A DNA stretch of 64,000 nt, from NCBI RefSeq assembly GCF_003205615.1, contig NZ_PYBV01000036.1, positions 124,001 to 188,000 on the forward strand, in the 5' to 3' direction. The DNA comes from Micromonospora arborensis (GTDB lineage Bacteria; Actinomycetota; Actinomycetes; Mycobacteriales; Micromonosporaceae). Shown piece after piece: positions 8,074-15,840 of the stretch (position 1 is its first letter; each line of letters opens with the position of its first letter). Made by a program: the position numbers and the translations under genes. The notes under the pieces are model-generated. The model ran no database searches. It worked only from the letters and a program-made list of their open reading frames with translations, and was not told where the DNA came from.

Positions 8074-8334
8074 GATGCCACCCCGCGGACCGTTGGCCTG
8101 ATGGCGACCTGCCGGTCCGGCCAGGACCGGGCTGGCAGCCCGCAGCGGTAGGGGAGTGGACTCTCGGTGCCGGCCAGGTGCTCCGGCGCCGTGTGCTGGT
8201 GGGGGTTCAGGACTGGCTCCCTTCGTGCGCGGTCCGGACGCCGAGATCTCCGCCGCCGTGCCGGAACCGGGGGGTGGTGGGGTCAGTGCGAGCTCTGGAC
8301 AAGACGATGCCCGTCGATTACGTTCTCGATCAAT

Positions 8335-8358
8335 GTAAACGTTACCGATTACGTTTAC
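8335..8358. promoter_or_regulatory. LacI-type operator upstream of the arabinofuranosidase
   Basis: This 24-base dyad has GTAAACGT and ACGTTTAC as arms around a short centre. Its core CGTTACCGATTACG matches 12 of 14 bases of CGTAACCGATAACG at 8860-8873, before the LacI gene. It lies about 260 bases upstream of the GH51 start. Binding by the neighbouring LacI protein is inferred. Confidence 0.7.
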
Positions 8359-8670
8359 GCAAGGGAACACGACGCCCGTGATCAATGCTTCTGCCGGGCG
8401 GCCCGCCCCGCGCGGCCCCCACCCGAGCGGGCGTCCTGCTCCCGGCACGCCTCAGTCGACACCGCTTACCTGCCGCCGTCCGTGTACGTGGCCAGGAGCA
8501 GGAGGCGTCGTGACGGACGGGGCGGACGAACACGTCGTCGCGGTGATTGGGGTGACCGGGTGGCCATTGCGGAACCATAGACTCAGCCGAGCTACGTCGA
8601 TGGTTGACGGCAGCCACCGTCGTGGGACCGATCCTGACTGACCGTGCCGATCCGTCGGCAGCGGGTTGAT

Positions 8671-8754
8671 TCAGGCGGCGGATCCGCTCTCCACATCGGC
8701 CACCGAGAGTGACAGTTGTTCGTGCATCCGCGACGGCGACTGGTGGTGTGCCAT
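8671..8754 (-). CDS. Possible 27-residue micro-ORF
   Basis: An ATG at 8754 on the minus strand follows an AGGAGG box (8766-8771) with an 11-base gap and opens a frame of 27 residues starting MAHHQSPSRMHEQLSLS and ending GSAA. It lies in the divergent region between the arabinofuranosidase and LacI genes, downstream of the operator at 8860-8873 when read leftward. It could be a leader peptide or a small protein. It has no cysteine, so a lanthipeptide precursor is unlikely. The evidence is only the good ribosome binding site and position. Confidence 0.35.
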   Translation of the reverse strand: MAHHQSPSRMHEQLSLSVADVESGSAA

Positions 8755-8859
8755 GCCCGTGAAAGCCTCCTGGTAGGACCGTCTTATCGGGGGTCGCTCA
8801 AGGGCGAGAGGGTCTTGTGTTTGTTAACGCTCTCAGTTACGTTGGCAACACCCTGGAAA

Positions 8860-8873
8860 CGTAACCGATAACG
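8860..8873. promoter_or_regulatory. Operator-like motif upstream of the LacI gene
   Basis: The sequence CGTAACCGATAACG repeats the core of the 8335-8358 dyad with two changes. A second related stretch, GTTAACGCTCTCAGTTACGTT, begins about 40 bases to the left, near 8823. Both lie just before the LacI start at 8896, consistent with autoregulation. Confidence 0.6.
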
Positions 8874-8895
8874 ATTGCAGTCCAGAGGGAGTCGC

Positions 8896-9918
8896 ATGAT
8901 CGAGGTCAATGCGCCGGTAACAATGAGTGATGTCGCTCGGGCCGCCGGCGTTTCCACCGCCACCGTCTCGCGCGTGGTCAACGGGCATTACGGCGTCAGT
9001 GCCCGGACGATCGCTCAGGTCCGTTCCGCCATCGAGCAGCTCGGCTACGAGTCGAGTCTGGTGGCTTCGAGCCTCCGGCGCAGCCGCACCAATGTTCTGG
9101 GCCTCGTGGCGCACAGCTTTCCTTCGTACACGGCCGAGGTGCTCAAGGGGGTGATGAAGGCGTTGAGTCGATCGGGCTTCGACTTGATCATCTATGCCAA
9201 CAGCGACCTCTACGGGTCCTATCTGGAGGGCTGGGAGCAGCGGCACGTGACCCGCCTGTCGGGCACCCTCACCGACGGGTGCATCGTCGTCACACCCTTT
9301 GGTGAGGTGCAGAGCCGGACACCGGTCGTGGCCATCGACCCGGTGCGGGGCTCGACTACGCCCTCGGTGACGGCCGACAACCTCGCGGGTGCCACCACCG
9401 CGGTCAAGCACCTTCTCGACCTGGGCCACCGGCGCATCGGTTTCATCGCGGGCCGCTCCAGCCTGGCGGCGGCGTGGTCGCGAGAGGAGGGCTACCGGGC
9501 GGCGCTGGCCGACGCCGGCATCCCGGTCGACCCGACGTTGATCGGCGAGGGTGACTTCAACCCCGAGTCGGCCGCCCCGTTGGCCCGCGCACTGTTGCGA
9601 CGGACGGACCCGCCGACGGCGATCTTCGCGGCGAGCGACGGCATGGCCCTCAAGGTGCTGGAGGTTGCCACCGAGTTGGGGTTCTCCGTCCCCGCGGACC
9701 TGTCCGTCGTCGGGTTCGACAACATCCCCGAGTCGGCGTTGACCGAGCCGGGGCTGACCACCGTGGACCAGTCGATGTATCAGCTCGGCTACGAGGCCGC
9801 GCGGATGCTCAAGTCACTGGTGACCGACGAATGGGAGGGCGGACGCCAGATAGTGGTGCCGACCAGCCTTGTCGTCCGCGGTTCGACCGCGCCGCCGAAG
9901 AGCACGGCAGGGCCATGA
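8896..9918 (+). CDS. LacI-family transcriptional regulator
   Basis: The product has 340 residues. The N-terminal helix-turn-helix and hinge are clear: MSDVARAAGVSTATVSRVVNG, then the VASSLRRSRTNVLGLV linker. The periplasmic-binding-like sugar domain follows, with GCIVVTPF, HLLDLGHRRIGFI, ASDGMALKVLEVATELG and VVGFDNIPES, all standard for LacI/GalR proteins. It probably represses the arabinose genes around it until a sugar ligand binds. The start at ATG 8896 is preceded by GAGGGAG; ATG 8923 is an alternative. Its position between the GH51 gene and the esterase-transporter genes supports a local regulator role. Confidence 0.93.
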   Translation: MIEVNAPVTMSDVARAAGVSTATVSRVVNGHYGVSARTIAQVRSAIEQLGYESSLVASSLRRSRTNVLGLVAHSFPSYTAEVLKGVMKALSRSGFDLIIYANSDLYGSYLEGWEQRHVTRLSGTLTDGCIVVTPFGEVQSRTPVVAIDPVRGSTTPSVTADNLAGATTAVKHLLDLGHRRIGFIAGRSSLAAAWSREEGYRAALADAGIPVDPTLIGEGDFNPESAAPLARALLRRTDPPTAIFAASDGMALKVLEVATELGFSVPADLSVVGFDNIPESALTEPGLTTVDQSMYQLGYEAARMLKSLVTDEWEGGRQIVVPTSLVVRGSTAPPKSTAGP

Positions 9919-10101
9919 CACACGACCACCGGCGCGACCACCGGTCACGCCCGACATCGCGCGGCACCGAGCGAGCACGTCAGGTACGCCCGTGGCAGGA
10001 GCATGAAGGAGGTGGGGAGGCACACGCGCGGCAGGATCCACCGATGAGTTGAGCCGGTCAGTCGGGTCGCATCCGCGACCGGCGCAGGAAAGGAGTGGAG
10101 C

Positions 10102-12309
10102 GTGGCAATCGAACCGTACCATGGACGCTTACGCCGATCGGGCGTGCGTCGACTCTCGGCGGCGTTGACCGCTGGAGTCCTGGCACTCGCGGCGGTTGTG
10201 ATCACCCAACAACCGGCGAACGCGGACACGCCGTGGCTGGTGGTCTCCCCGGACCGCTACGCCTCGTTCAGCGTGCCGGCCGCGTACATCCAGGAGCACC
10301 TGGGCTCCGTGTCACAGGTCGTCGTCGAGGGAAACTTCGGCCCCTCATCCACCGTGGCGGAGTTCGGTCTGACCCGCCGTGGTGACGCCTGGTCGGGTTT
10401 CCTCGGCCCGCTCGAGCCGGGGCTCTACCACTACCAGGTCACCGCCGACGACACCTTGAGCCTCAAGGACCCGACGAACAGCACAAGTGTCGCGTCCAAT
10501 CCCCTCTGGAGCACCTTCCTCGTCGGCGGTGACTCGGCACGGTGGCTGGTGGACGCCCCGTCGGGAGCCGGCGGCAAGGTCGAGACGCTGACCTACCGGA
10601 GCAGGAACGGTGACCGCTCCGCCCTGGTCTGGACACCGCCGGGGTACGCGGCCAAGGGTCCCGAAGGTCCGAAGGGCCCCGGGGGTCCCAAGGATTACCC
10701 GGCGCTCTTCCTACAGTCGGGTGACGGCGCAGCGGCCACCGACTGGCTGGATCTCGGCCGCACCAAGCAGATCCTCGACAACCTCTCGGCCGAGGGCGCC
10801 ATGAAGCCCATGGTCGTGGTGATCAGCGATGCCAACGGCTCGGACGACAAGGAGCTGACGGACCTCCGGAAGGCGGTCGCCGACCGCTACCGGGTGCTCC
10901 GTGATCCGGCGCACCAGGCCATCGCGGGCGTGTCCGACGGGGCGACGCAGGCACTGGGGGCGGCGCTCGCCAAGCCGGGTCAGTTCGCCTACGTCGGCTG
11001 GTTCTCGGGGCTCTCGGCTCCGAACGTCGACCGGAGGGACGCCAAGGCGATCAACCGCGGCGTCAAGCTGCTGCGCCTGTACACCGGCAACGTGACCGAT
11101 CCCGCGCACAACCCCACCTACCGGCTGACGAAGGCCCTGGAGCGCGCCGATGTCAGGTTCGAGTTCGACGGGGTCAACCCGGACGGGGGCGCGAACTGGC
11201 GCACCTGGCAGGAGAACCTCGTCGACTTCGTGCCGCGGCTGTTCGGGCACGTGTCGGACCACGGCCCGAGCCCCGGTCACCAGCCGCTGAAGGGGGAGTT
11301 CACCCCACCGCCGGCTGGCACCACCCCGACCCCCTTCGTCACGAAGGACGGCTTCGTCACCTTCGAGACCACCACCGAGTTCAAGGATGCCCAACACGTC
11401 ACGGTGTGGGCGAACTGGGCGCCGGGAGGCAGTTGGCTGCGGGTGCCGATGACCCGCGACGGTGACCGGTGGCGACTGACCGTGGGGCCCCTGAAGCCCT
11501 GGTTCTACTACTACCGGCTGATCGTGGACCGGGTCGCGGTCAAGGACGTCGCGAACCCGACGAAGGTGACCTCGGAGCCAATGTGGAGCACCTTCTTCAT
11601 CCCGGGCCCGGGCGCCCGCCTGCTGTCGGACGTGCCCGCCGGCCAGGGCGGCAAGGTCGAGAGCATGACCTATTCCAGCACGGTGGCGGGCCAGGATCGC
11701 ACCGCGCTGGTGTGGACCCCACCCGGGTACGACCCCGGGCGGTCGCAGCCGTACCCGGTGCTCTACCTGCAGCACGGCAGCGGCCAGAGCTACACGGACT
11801 GGGTCGAGATGGGCCGCGCCAAGCAGATCCTCGACCACCAGTTCCTCGACGGTGACCTGGTGCCGATGGTGGTTGTGATGGGCAACGGCAACTCGTCGAA
11901 CTTCAACAGGGAACTGCTGGAGAACATCGTGCCGACGGCCCGTGCCCGCTACAACATCTCCAGCGAGTCGTCACAGCAGGCGCTCGCCGGTCTGTCGATG
12001 GGCGGCGGGCAGGCGCTCGGGGTCCTCCGGGCCTATCCGGGTGAGTTCGCGTACGTCGCGGCGCTCTCGGCCGGGTTCGGCAGCGGCACCGGCGTCGACG
12101 TGGCGGCGATCAACAACGGGACCAAGATGCTGCGCCTGTACGTCGGAGACCAGACCGACTTCGTGTACCCGAGCTTCATGGCATCTCTGACCACGTTGAA
12201 CAACCTGGGTATCCGCTACGAGTTCGACGGGGTGACCCCCGGGCCGCACGGTTGGGACGTGTGGCAGAAGAACCTGATCGACCTGGCGCCACGTCTGTTC
12301 AAGCGCTAG
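10102..12309 (+). CDS. Secreted tandem esterase (enterochelin-esterase / Ag85-like fold), first domain apparently inactive
   Basis: The product has 735 residues from GTG 10102 after GGAAAGGAG. Residues 1-42 are a signal peptide ending near ANA. Two homologous halves follow (about 43-395 and 400-735), each with an early-set sandwich (WSGFLGPLEPGLYHYQV; WRLTVGPLKPWFYYYRL) and an alpha/beta-hydrolase domain. The second half keeps the nucleophile elbow GLSMGG (Ser632), an aspartate in LYVGDQTD and a histidine in GPHGWDVW (His716). The first half has GVSDGA (Ser278), but asparagine replaces aspartate (LYTGNVTD) and histidine (GGANWRTW, Asn365). It probably removes acyl esters from arabinoxylan-type substrates outside the cell. 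Confidence 0.85.
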   Translation: MAIEPYHGRLRRSGVRRLSAALTAGVLALAAVVITQQPANADTPWLVVSPDRYASFSVPAAYIQEHLGSVSQVVVEGNFGPSSTVAEFGLTRRGDAWSGFLGPLEPGLYHYQVTADDTLSLKDPTNSTSVASNPLWSTFLVGGDSARWLVDAPSGAGGKVETLTYRSRNGDRSALVWTPPGYAAKGPEGPKGPGGPKDYPALFLQSGDGAAATDWLDLGRTKQILDNLSAEGAMKPMVVVISDANGSDDKELTDLRKAVADRYRVLRDPAHQAIAGVSDGATQALGAALAKPGQFAYVGWFSGLSAPNVDRRDAKAINRGVKLLRLYTGNVTDPAHNPTYRLTKALERADVRFEFDGVNPDGGANWRTWQENLVDFVPRLFGHVSDHGPSPGHQPLKGEFTPPPAGTTPTPFVTKDGFVTFETTTEFKDAQHVTVWANWAPGGSWLRVPMTRDGDRWRLTVGPLKPWFYYYRLIVDRVAVKDVANPTKVTSEPMWSTFFIPGPGARLLSDVPAGQGGKVESMTYSSTVAGQDRTALVWTPPGYDPGRSQPYPVLYLQHGSGQSYTDWVEMGRAKQILDHQFLDGDLVPMVVVMGNGNSSNFNRELLENIVPTARARYNISSESSQQALAGLSMGGGQALGVLRAYPGEFAYVAALSAGFGSGTGVDVAAINNGTKMLRLYVGDQTDFVYPSFMASLTTLNNLGIRYEFDGVTPGPHGWDVWQKNLIDLAPRLFKR

Positions 12310-12513
12310 GAGCCCGTGCGGGCGACGCCATCGGGAGCAGGGACTCCTGCCCCGGTGGCGCCCTTCGGACACCAGCGTTTCGCATATCCGCACGAACGCG
12401 ATCGGCCGAGGACCGGGTAGGGGCGTACTGCCCCTACCCCCGGTCGACTCGCCAGCCCTCGATGTCGGCGCACCGCCCTTTGTATTCCGCGATCCCCGAA
12501 GGGAATCACGTCA

Positions 12514-13854
12514 ATGAAGACGAAACGACTACTTGCCACGGTAGCCCTGCTCGCGGCCGGGAGCGGCCTCGTCGCCTGCTCCTCCGACGAGGGCGGAAGC
12601 GACGCGAGTAACTGCACGAACAGCATCACCAAGAAGGAACTGCCGGTCGTGACGATGTGGGGCTGGTACCCCAACACGCAGCTCGTCGTCGACAACTTCA
12701 ACAAGCAGAACAACGAGGTGCAGGTCTGCTGGACCAACGTCGGGCAGGGCAGCGACGAGTACGACAAGTTCCAGACGGCCATCTCGGCAGGCACCGGCGC
12801 CCCTGATGTGATCATGGTCGAGGCGGACCGGATCCCGACCTTCCAGATCCAGGGCGCGCTCGTCGACATCAAGAAGTACGGCTTCGACGCGGTCAAGGCC
12901 AACTACAGCGATGGCGCCTGGAAGGACGTGTCGGTCGGCGACGCGGTCTACGGTGTCCCGGTCGACGGCGGCCCGGCGGCGATGATCTATCGGAAGGACA
13001 TCTTCGACAAGTACAAGATCACCCCGCCGAAGACCTGGGCCGAGTACGAGCAGGCCGCGCAGAAGGTGAAGGACGCCGGCGGGCCGCTCTTCGGCGACTT
13101 CGGCGCGAACGTCTCGGCGCTCACGATGGCGCTGCAGATCCAGAAGGGCGCCACTCCGTTCACCTACGATCCGGCGCAGCCGAAGTCGATCGGCGTGAAG
13201 CTCAACGACCAGGCTTCCAAGGACGTGCTGGACTACTGGGGTGGCCTCGTGAAGAAGGGCCTGGTGGGGACGCAGGACCAGTTCACCCCGGAGTACATCT
13301 CCGGTGTGATCAACGGCAACTACGCGACGTACATCTCGGCGGCGTGGGCCCCCGGCTACCTCACCGGCGCGGGCGTCGGCAAGGGTCAGGACACCGGCAA
13401 GTTCGCGGTGGCGCCGCTGCCGCAGTGGGACGAGGCCAACCCGGTGCAGGTGAACTGGGGTGGGTCCGCCTTCTCGGTGACCAAGCAGGCCAAGAAGCCG
13501 GAGCTGGCGGCGAAGGTCGCGTACGGCCTCTACGCCGACAAGGAGTCGCTCACCGACGGCTGGACCAACCAGATCATCTTCCCGCTGAACCTCACGGCGC
13601 TCAAGGATCCCGCGTTCATCGACCTGAAGGTGGCGTTCTTCGACGGCCAGCAGGCGAACAAGGAGGTCTACGTCCCCGCCGCCGACGCCTACAAGGGCGT
13701 CTCCTACGCCCCCTTCGGTCAGTACTACCTCGACGCCATGACGAAGCAGATCAGCGAGGTCAGCAAGGGCTCCGTCACCGGTTCCCAGGCCGCCGACCGG
13801 CTCCAGGAGGACGTGGCGAAGTACGCCAAGGAACAGGGCTTCACCGTTCAGTGA
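12514..13854 (+). CDS. Sugar ABC transporter substrate-binding lipoprotein
   Basis: The product has 446 residues with a lipoprotein signal: basic start, hydrophobic stretch and lipobox LVAC before Cys22. The body has the family 1 extracellular solute-binding pattern: LPVVTMWGWYPNTQLVVDNF, GAPDVIMVEADRIPTFQ, YGVPVDGGPAAMIYRKDIFD and a C-terminal FGQYYLDAM segment. It binds a sugar or oligosaccharide at the membrane and delivers it to the two permeases encoded downstream. No ATPase is encoded nearby, so a shared MsiK-type ATPase, as in other actinomycetes, is likely. Arabinose-containing ligands are inferred from the neighbours. Confidence 0.93.
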   Translation: MKTKRLLATVALLAAGSGLVACSSDEGGSDASNCTNSITKKELPVVTMWGWYPNTQLVVDNFNKQNNEVQVCWTNVGQGSDEYDKFQTAISAGTGAPDVIMVEADRIPTFQIQGALVDIKKYGFDAVKANYSDGAWKDVSVGDAVYGVPVDGGPAAMIYRKDIFDKYKITPPKTWAEYEQAAQKVKDAGGPLFGDFGANVSALTMALQIQKGATPFTYDPAQPKSIGVKLNDQASKDVLDYWGGLVKKGLVGTQDQFTPEYISGVINGNYATYISAAWAPGYLTGAGVGKGQDTGKFAVAPLPQWDEANPVQVNWGGSAFSVTKQAKKPELAAKVAYGLYADKESLTDGWTNQIIFPLNLTALKDPAFIDLKVAFFDGQQANKEVYVPAADAYKGVSYAPFGQYYLDAMTKQISEVSKGSVTGSQAADRLQEDVAKYAKEQGFTVQ

Positions 13855-13861
13855 ACCGAAT

Positions 13862-13894
13862 GGGTGGGCCGCGCCAGCACCGGGCGGCCCACCC
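13862..13894 (+). terminator. Hairpin between binding-protein and permease genes
   Basis: An 11-base perfect stem (GGGTGGGCCGC with its complement) and an 11-base loop lie just after the binding-protein stop. Such hairpins typically stabilise the upstream message or attenuate the downstream genes, giving more binding protein than permease. Confidence 0.65.
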
Positions 13895-13927
13895 TCGACC
13901 GTCGGCGTCCACGTCCCGGAGACCAAG

Positions 13928-14869
13928 ATGACACTCCTGACCGAGAAGCGCGCACCGCGTGCTCACGATGAGTCGCGCAAGATCCGTGGCAAAGTGCACC
14001 TCCGCGAACACCTGATGGGATGGCTCTTCGTCGGGCCGTTCGGGATCGTCTTCCTGGCGTTCCTCATCGCGCCGCTGGGATACGCGCTGTACCTCAGCCT
14101 CTTTCAGAAGAAACTGATCGGCGGCACCAGCTTCGTCCTCTTCGACAACTACGTGAAGGCGTTCACCGACCCGAGTTTCCTGTCCGGGGCGTGGTTCGTC
14201 ATCCGTTTCTCGCTCGTCTCCATCCCGCTGCAGATCGTCATCGCGCTCGCGATGGCCCTCATTCTGGACGCGGTGACCACCCTGTTCGCTCGCTTCTCCC
14301 GCCTGATGATCTTTCTGCCCTACGCGATCCCCACCGTCATCGGTGCGGTGATGTGGGGGTTCCTCTACAGCAAGGGCTTCGGCCCACTCACCGACATCTT
14401 CGGGCTGTTCGGTGCCACCGCGCCCGACTTCCTGAGCAGCGACCTGATCTTCTACGGCCTGCTCAACGTCGTCACCTGGCAGTGGGCCGGCTACTACATG
14501 ATCATCCTGTACGCGGCGCTGCAGGGGGTCGACCCGTCGCTCTACGAGGCCGCCCGGATGGACGGCGCCGGACGCTGGCAGGTCGCGACGCGAATCAAGA
14601 TCCCGCTGATCGCTCCCGCGTTGATCCTGATCCTGGTCTTCTCGCTGATCGGCACCCTGCAGTTCTTCAACGAACCGCAGATCCTGCGATTCCTCGCCGC
14701 CGGCACGATCGGGTCGGACTTCACCCCCAACATGTACGCGTACCAACAGGCGTTCTCGCTCGCCAACTTCAACTACGGGTCGGCGATCTCGTTCGCCCTC
14801 GGCGGAATCGTCTTCATCTGCGTGTACGCCTTCCTGTTCTTCACCCGCAAGCGGAGGAGCTTCCTCTGA
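13928..14869 (+). CDS. Sugar ABC transporter permease (MalF type)
   Basis: The product has 313 residues with six predicted membrane segments, the first being LMGWLFVGPFGIVFLAFLIA. The inner-membrane permease loop EAARMDGAGRWQVATRIKIP carries the EAA motif that contacts the ATPase. Position and size match MalF-type subunits of CUT1 sugar importers. Its stop overlaps the start of the next permease by one base, showing translational coupling. The substrate is inferred from the cluster to be an arabino-oligosaccharide. Confidence 0.93.
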   Translation: MTLLTEKRAPRAHDESRKIRGKVHLREHLMGWLFVGPFGIVFLAFLIAPLGYALYLSLFQKKLIGGTSFVLFDNYVKAFTDPSFLSGAWFVIRFSLVSIPLQIVIALAMALILDAVTTLFARFSRLMIFLPYAIPTVIGAVMWGFLYSKGFGPLTDIFGLFGATAPDFLSSDLIFYGLLNVVTWQWAGYYMIILYAALQGVDPSLYEAARMDGAGRWQVATRIKIPLIAPALILILVFSLIGTLQFFNEPQILRFLAAGTIGSDFTPNMYAYQQAFSLANFNYGSAISFALGGIVFICVYAFLFFTRKRRSFL

Positions 14870-15753
14870 TGACTGACCGCACCAGCCTCCGCGCAGGCGC
14901 CCGCCGACCGCAGCGCCATCTCCCTCTGCAGATCCTCCTCGGCTTCCTGGTGATCTATTTCCTCGTGCCGTTCTGGTGGGTGATCGTCAACAGTTCCAAG
15001 GACGCGCCGGGCCTGTTCGGCGGCGGCAACACCCTGTGGTTCACCGACCAGATCGACTACCTCGGCAACCTCAAGCAGCTGTTCACCTACGACGGTGGCA
15101 TCTACCTCCGGTGGATTCTCAACTCCACGCTGTACGCCATCGCCGGCGGAATCGGCGCCACGGTCCTGGCGGTCATGGCCGGCTACGGGTTCGCCAAGTA
15201 CCGGTTCGCGGCCCGGCGCTTCAGCTTCGCGATCGTGCTCGGCGCGTTGATGGTGCCCGCCACCGCTCTGGTCATCCCGACCTTCATCCTGTTCTCCCGG
15301 CTCGGCCTGACGAACACGGTCTGGGCGGTGATCCTCCCGTCGCTGCTCAATCCGTTCGGCGTCTACCTGATGCACGTCTACGCACGCGACGCGGTCCCCG
15401 ACGAACTCCTGGACGCGGCGCGGGTCGACGGCGCGGGGGAGGTCCGCACGTTCATCCAGATCGCCCTCCCACTGATGCGCCCCGCGGTGGTCACCGTGCT
15501 TCTGCTGTCCGCCGTGGCTTCCTGGAACAACTACTTCCTGCCCCTGGCCATGCTCTCCGACAACCGGCTCTTTCCGGTCACCGTCGGCCTCGGCCTCTGG
15601 CAGGGCATCGCGTCCGCGAACAACGCGGGAACCACGTCCCTGTGGAGCCTCATCATCCTGGGCTCACTCGTGTCGGTGATCCCACTGGTCATCGCGTTCT
15701 TCAGCCTCCAACGACACTGGCGCGGCGGACTGTCCGTCGGAGGCCTCAGGTAG
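14869..15753 (+). CDS. Sugar ABC transporter permease (MalG type)
   Basis: The product has 294 residues with six membrane segments beginning LQILLGFLVIYFLVPFWWVI. The EAA-type loop reads DELLDAARVDGAGEVRTFIQIALP. It is the second half of the transporter channel with the preceding MalF-type protein. The start ATG overlaps the TGA of that gene. The extracellular loop before the second segment (GGNTLWFTDQIDYLGNLKQLF) is typical of CUT1 MalG subunits. Annotation at family level is firm. Confidence 0.93.
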   Translation: MTDRTSLRAGARRPQRHLPLQILLGFLVIYFLVPFWWVIVNSSKDAPGLFGGGNTLWFTDQIDYLGNLKQLFTYDGGIYLRWILNSTLYAIAGGIGATVLAVMAGYGFAKYRFAARRFSFAIVLGALMVPATALVIPTFILFSRLGLTNTVWAVILPSLLNPFGVYLMHVYARDAVPDELLDAARVDGAGEVRTFIQIALPLMRPAVVTVLLLSAVASWNNYFLPLAMLSDNRLFPVTVGLGLWQGIASANNAGTTSLWSLIILGSLVSVIPLVIAFFSLQRHWRGGLSVGGLR

Positions 15754-15840
15754 GTCGCGCTCGTGCCACCAGCCAATCCAGCACGTGCGTGTTGATCGCC
15801 GCTCACCCCGCGGCCGGACGAGTGACAGAGAGGTGTGCCG

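Noticed and set aside
6475..8151. 558-residue plus-strand open frame over the GH51 gene
   Set aside because: It is the antisense shadow of a clear arabinofuranosidase; its composition is arginine/valine-rich with no recognisable domain.
8671..8754. Reading of the micro-ORF as a lanthipeptide or SapB-like precursor
   Set aside because: There are no cysteines and no modification or transport genes nearby.
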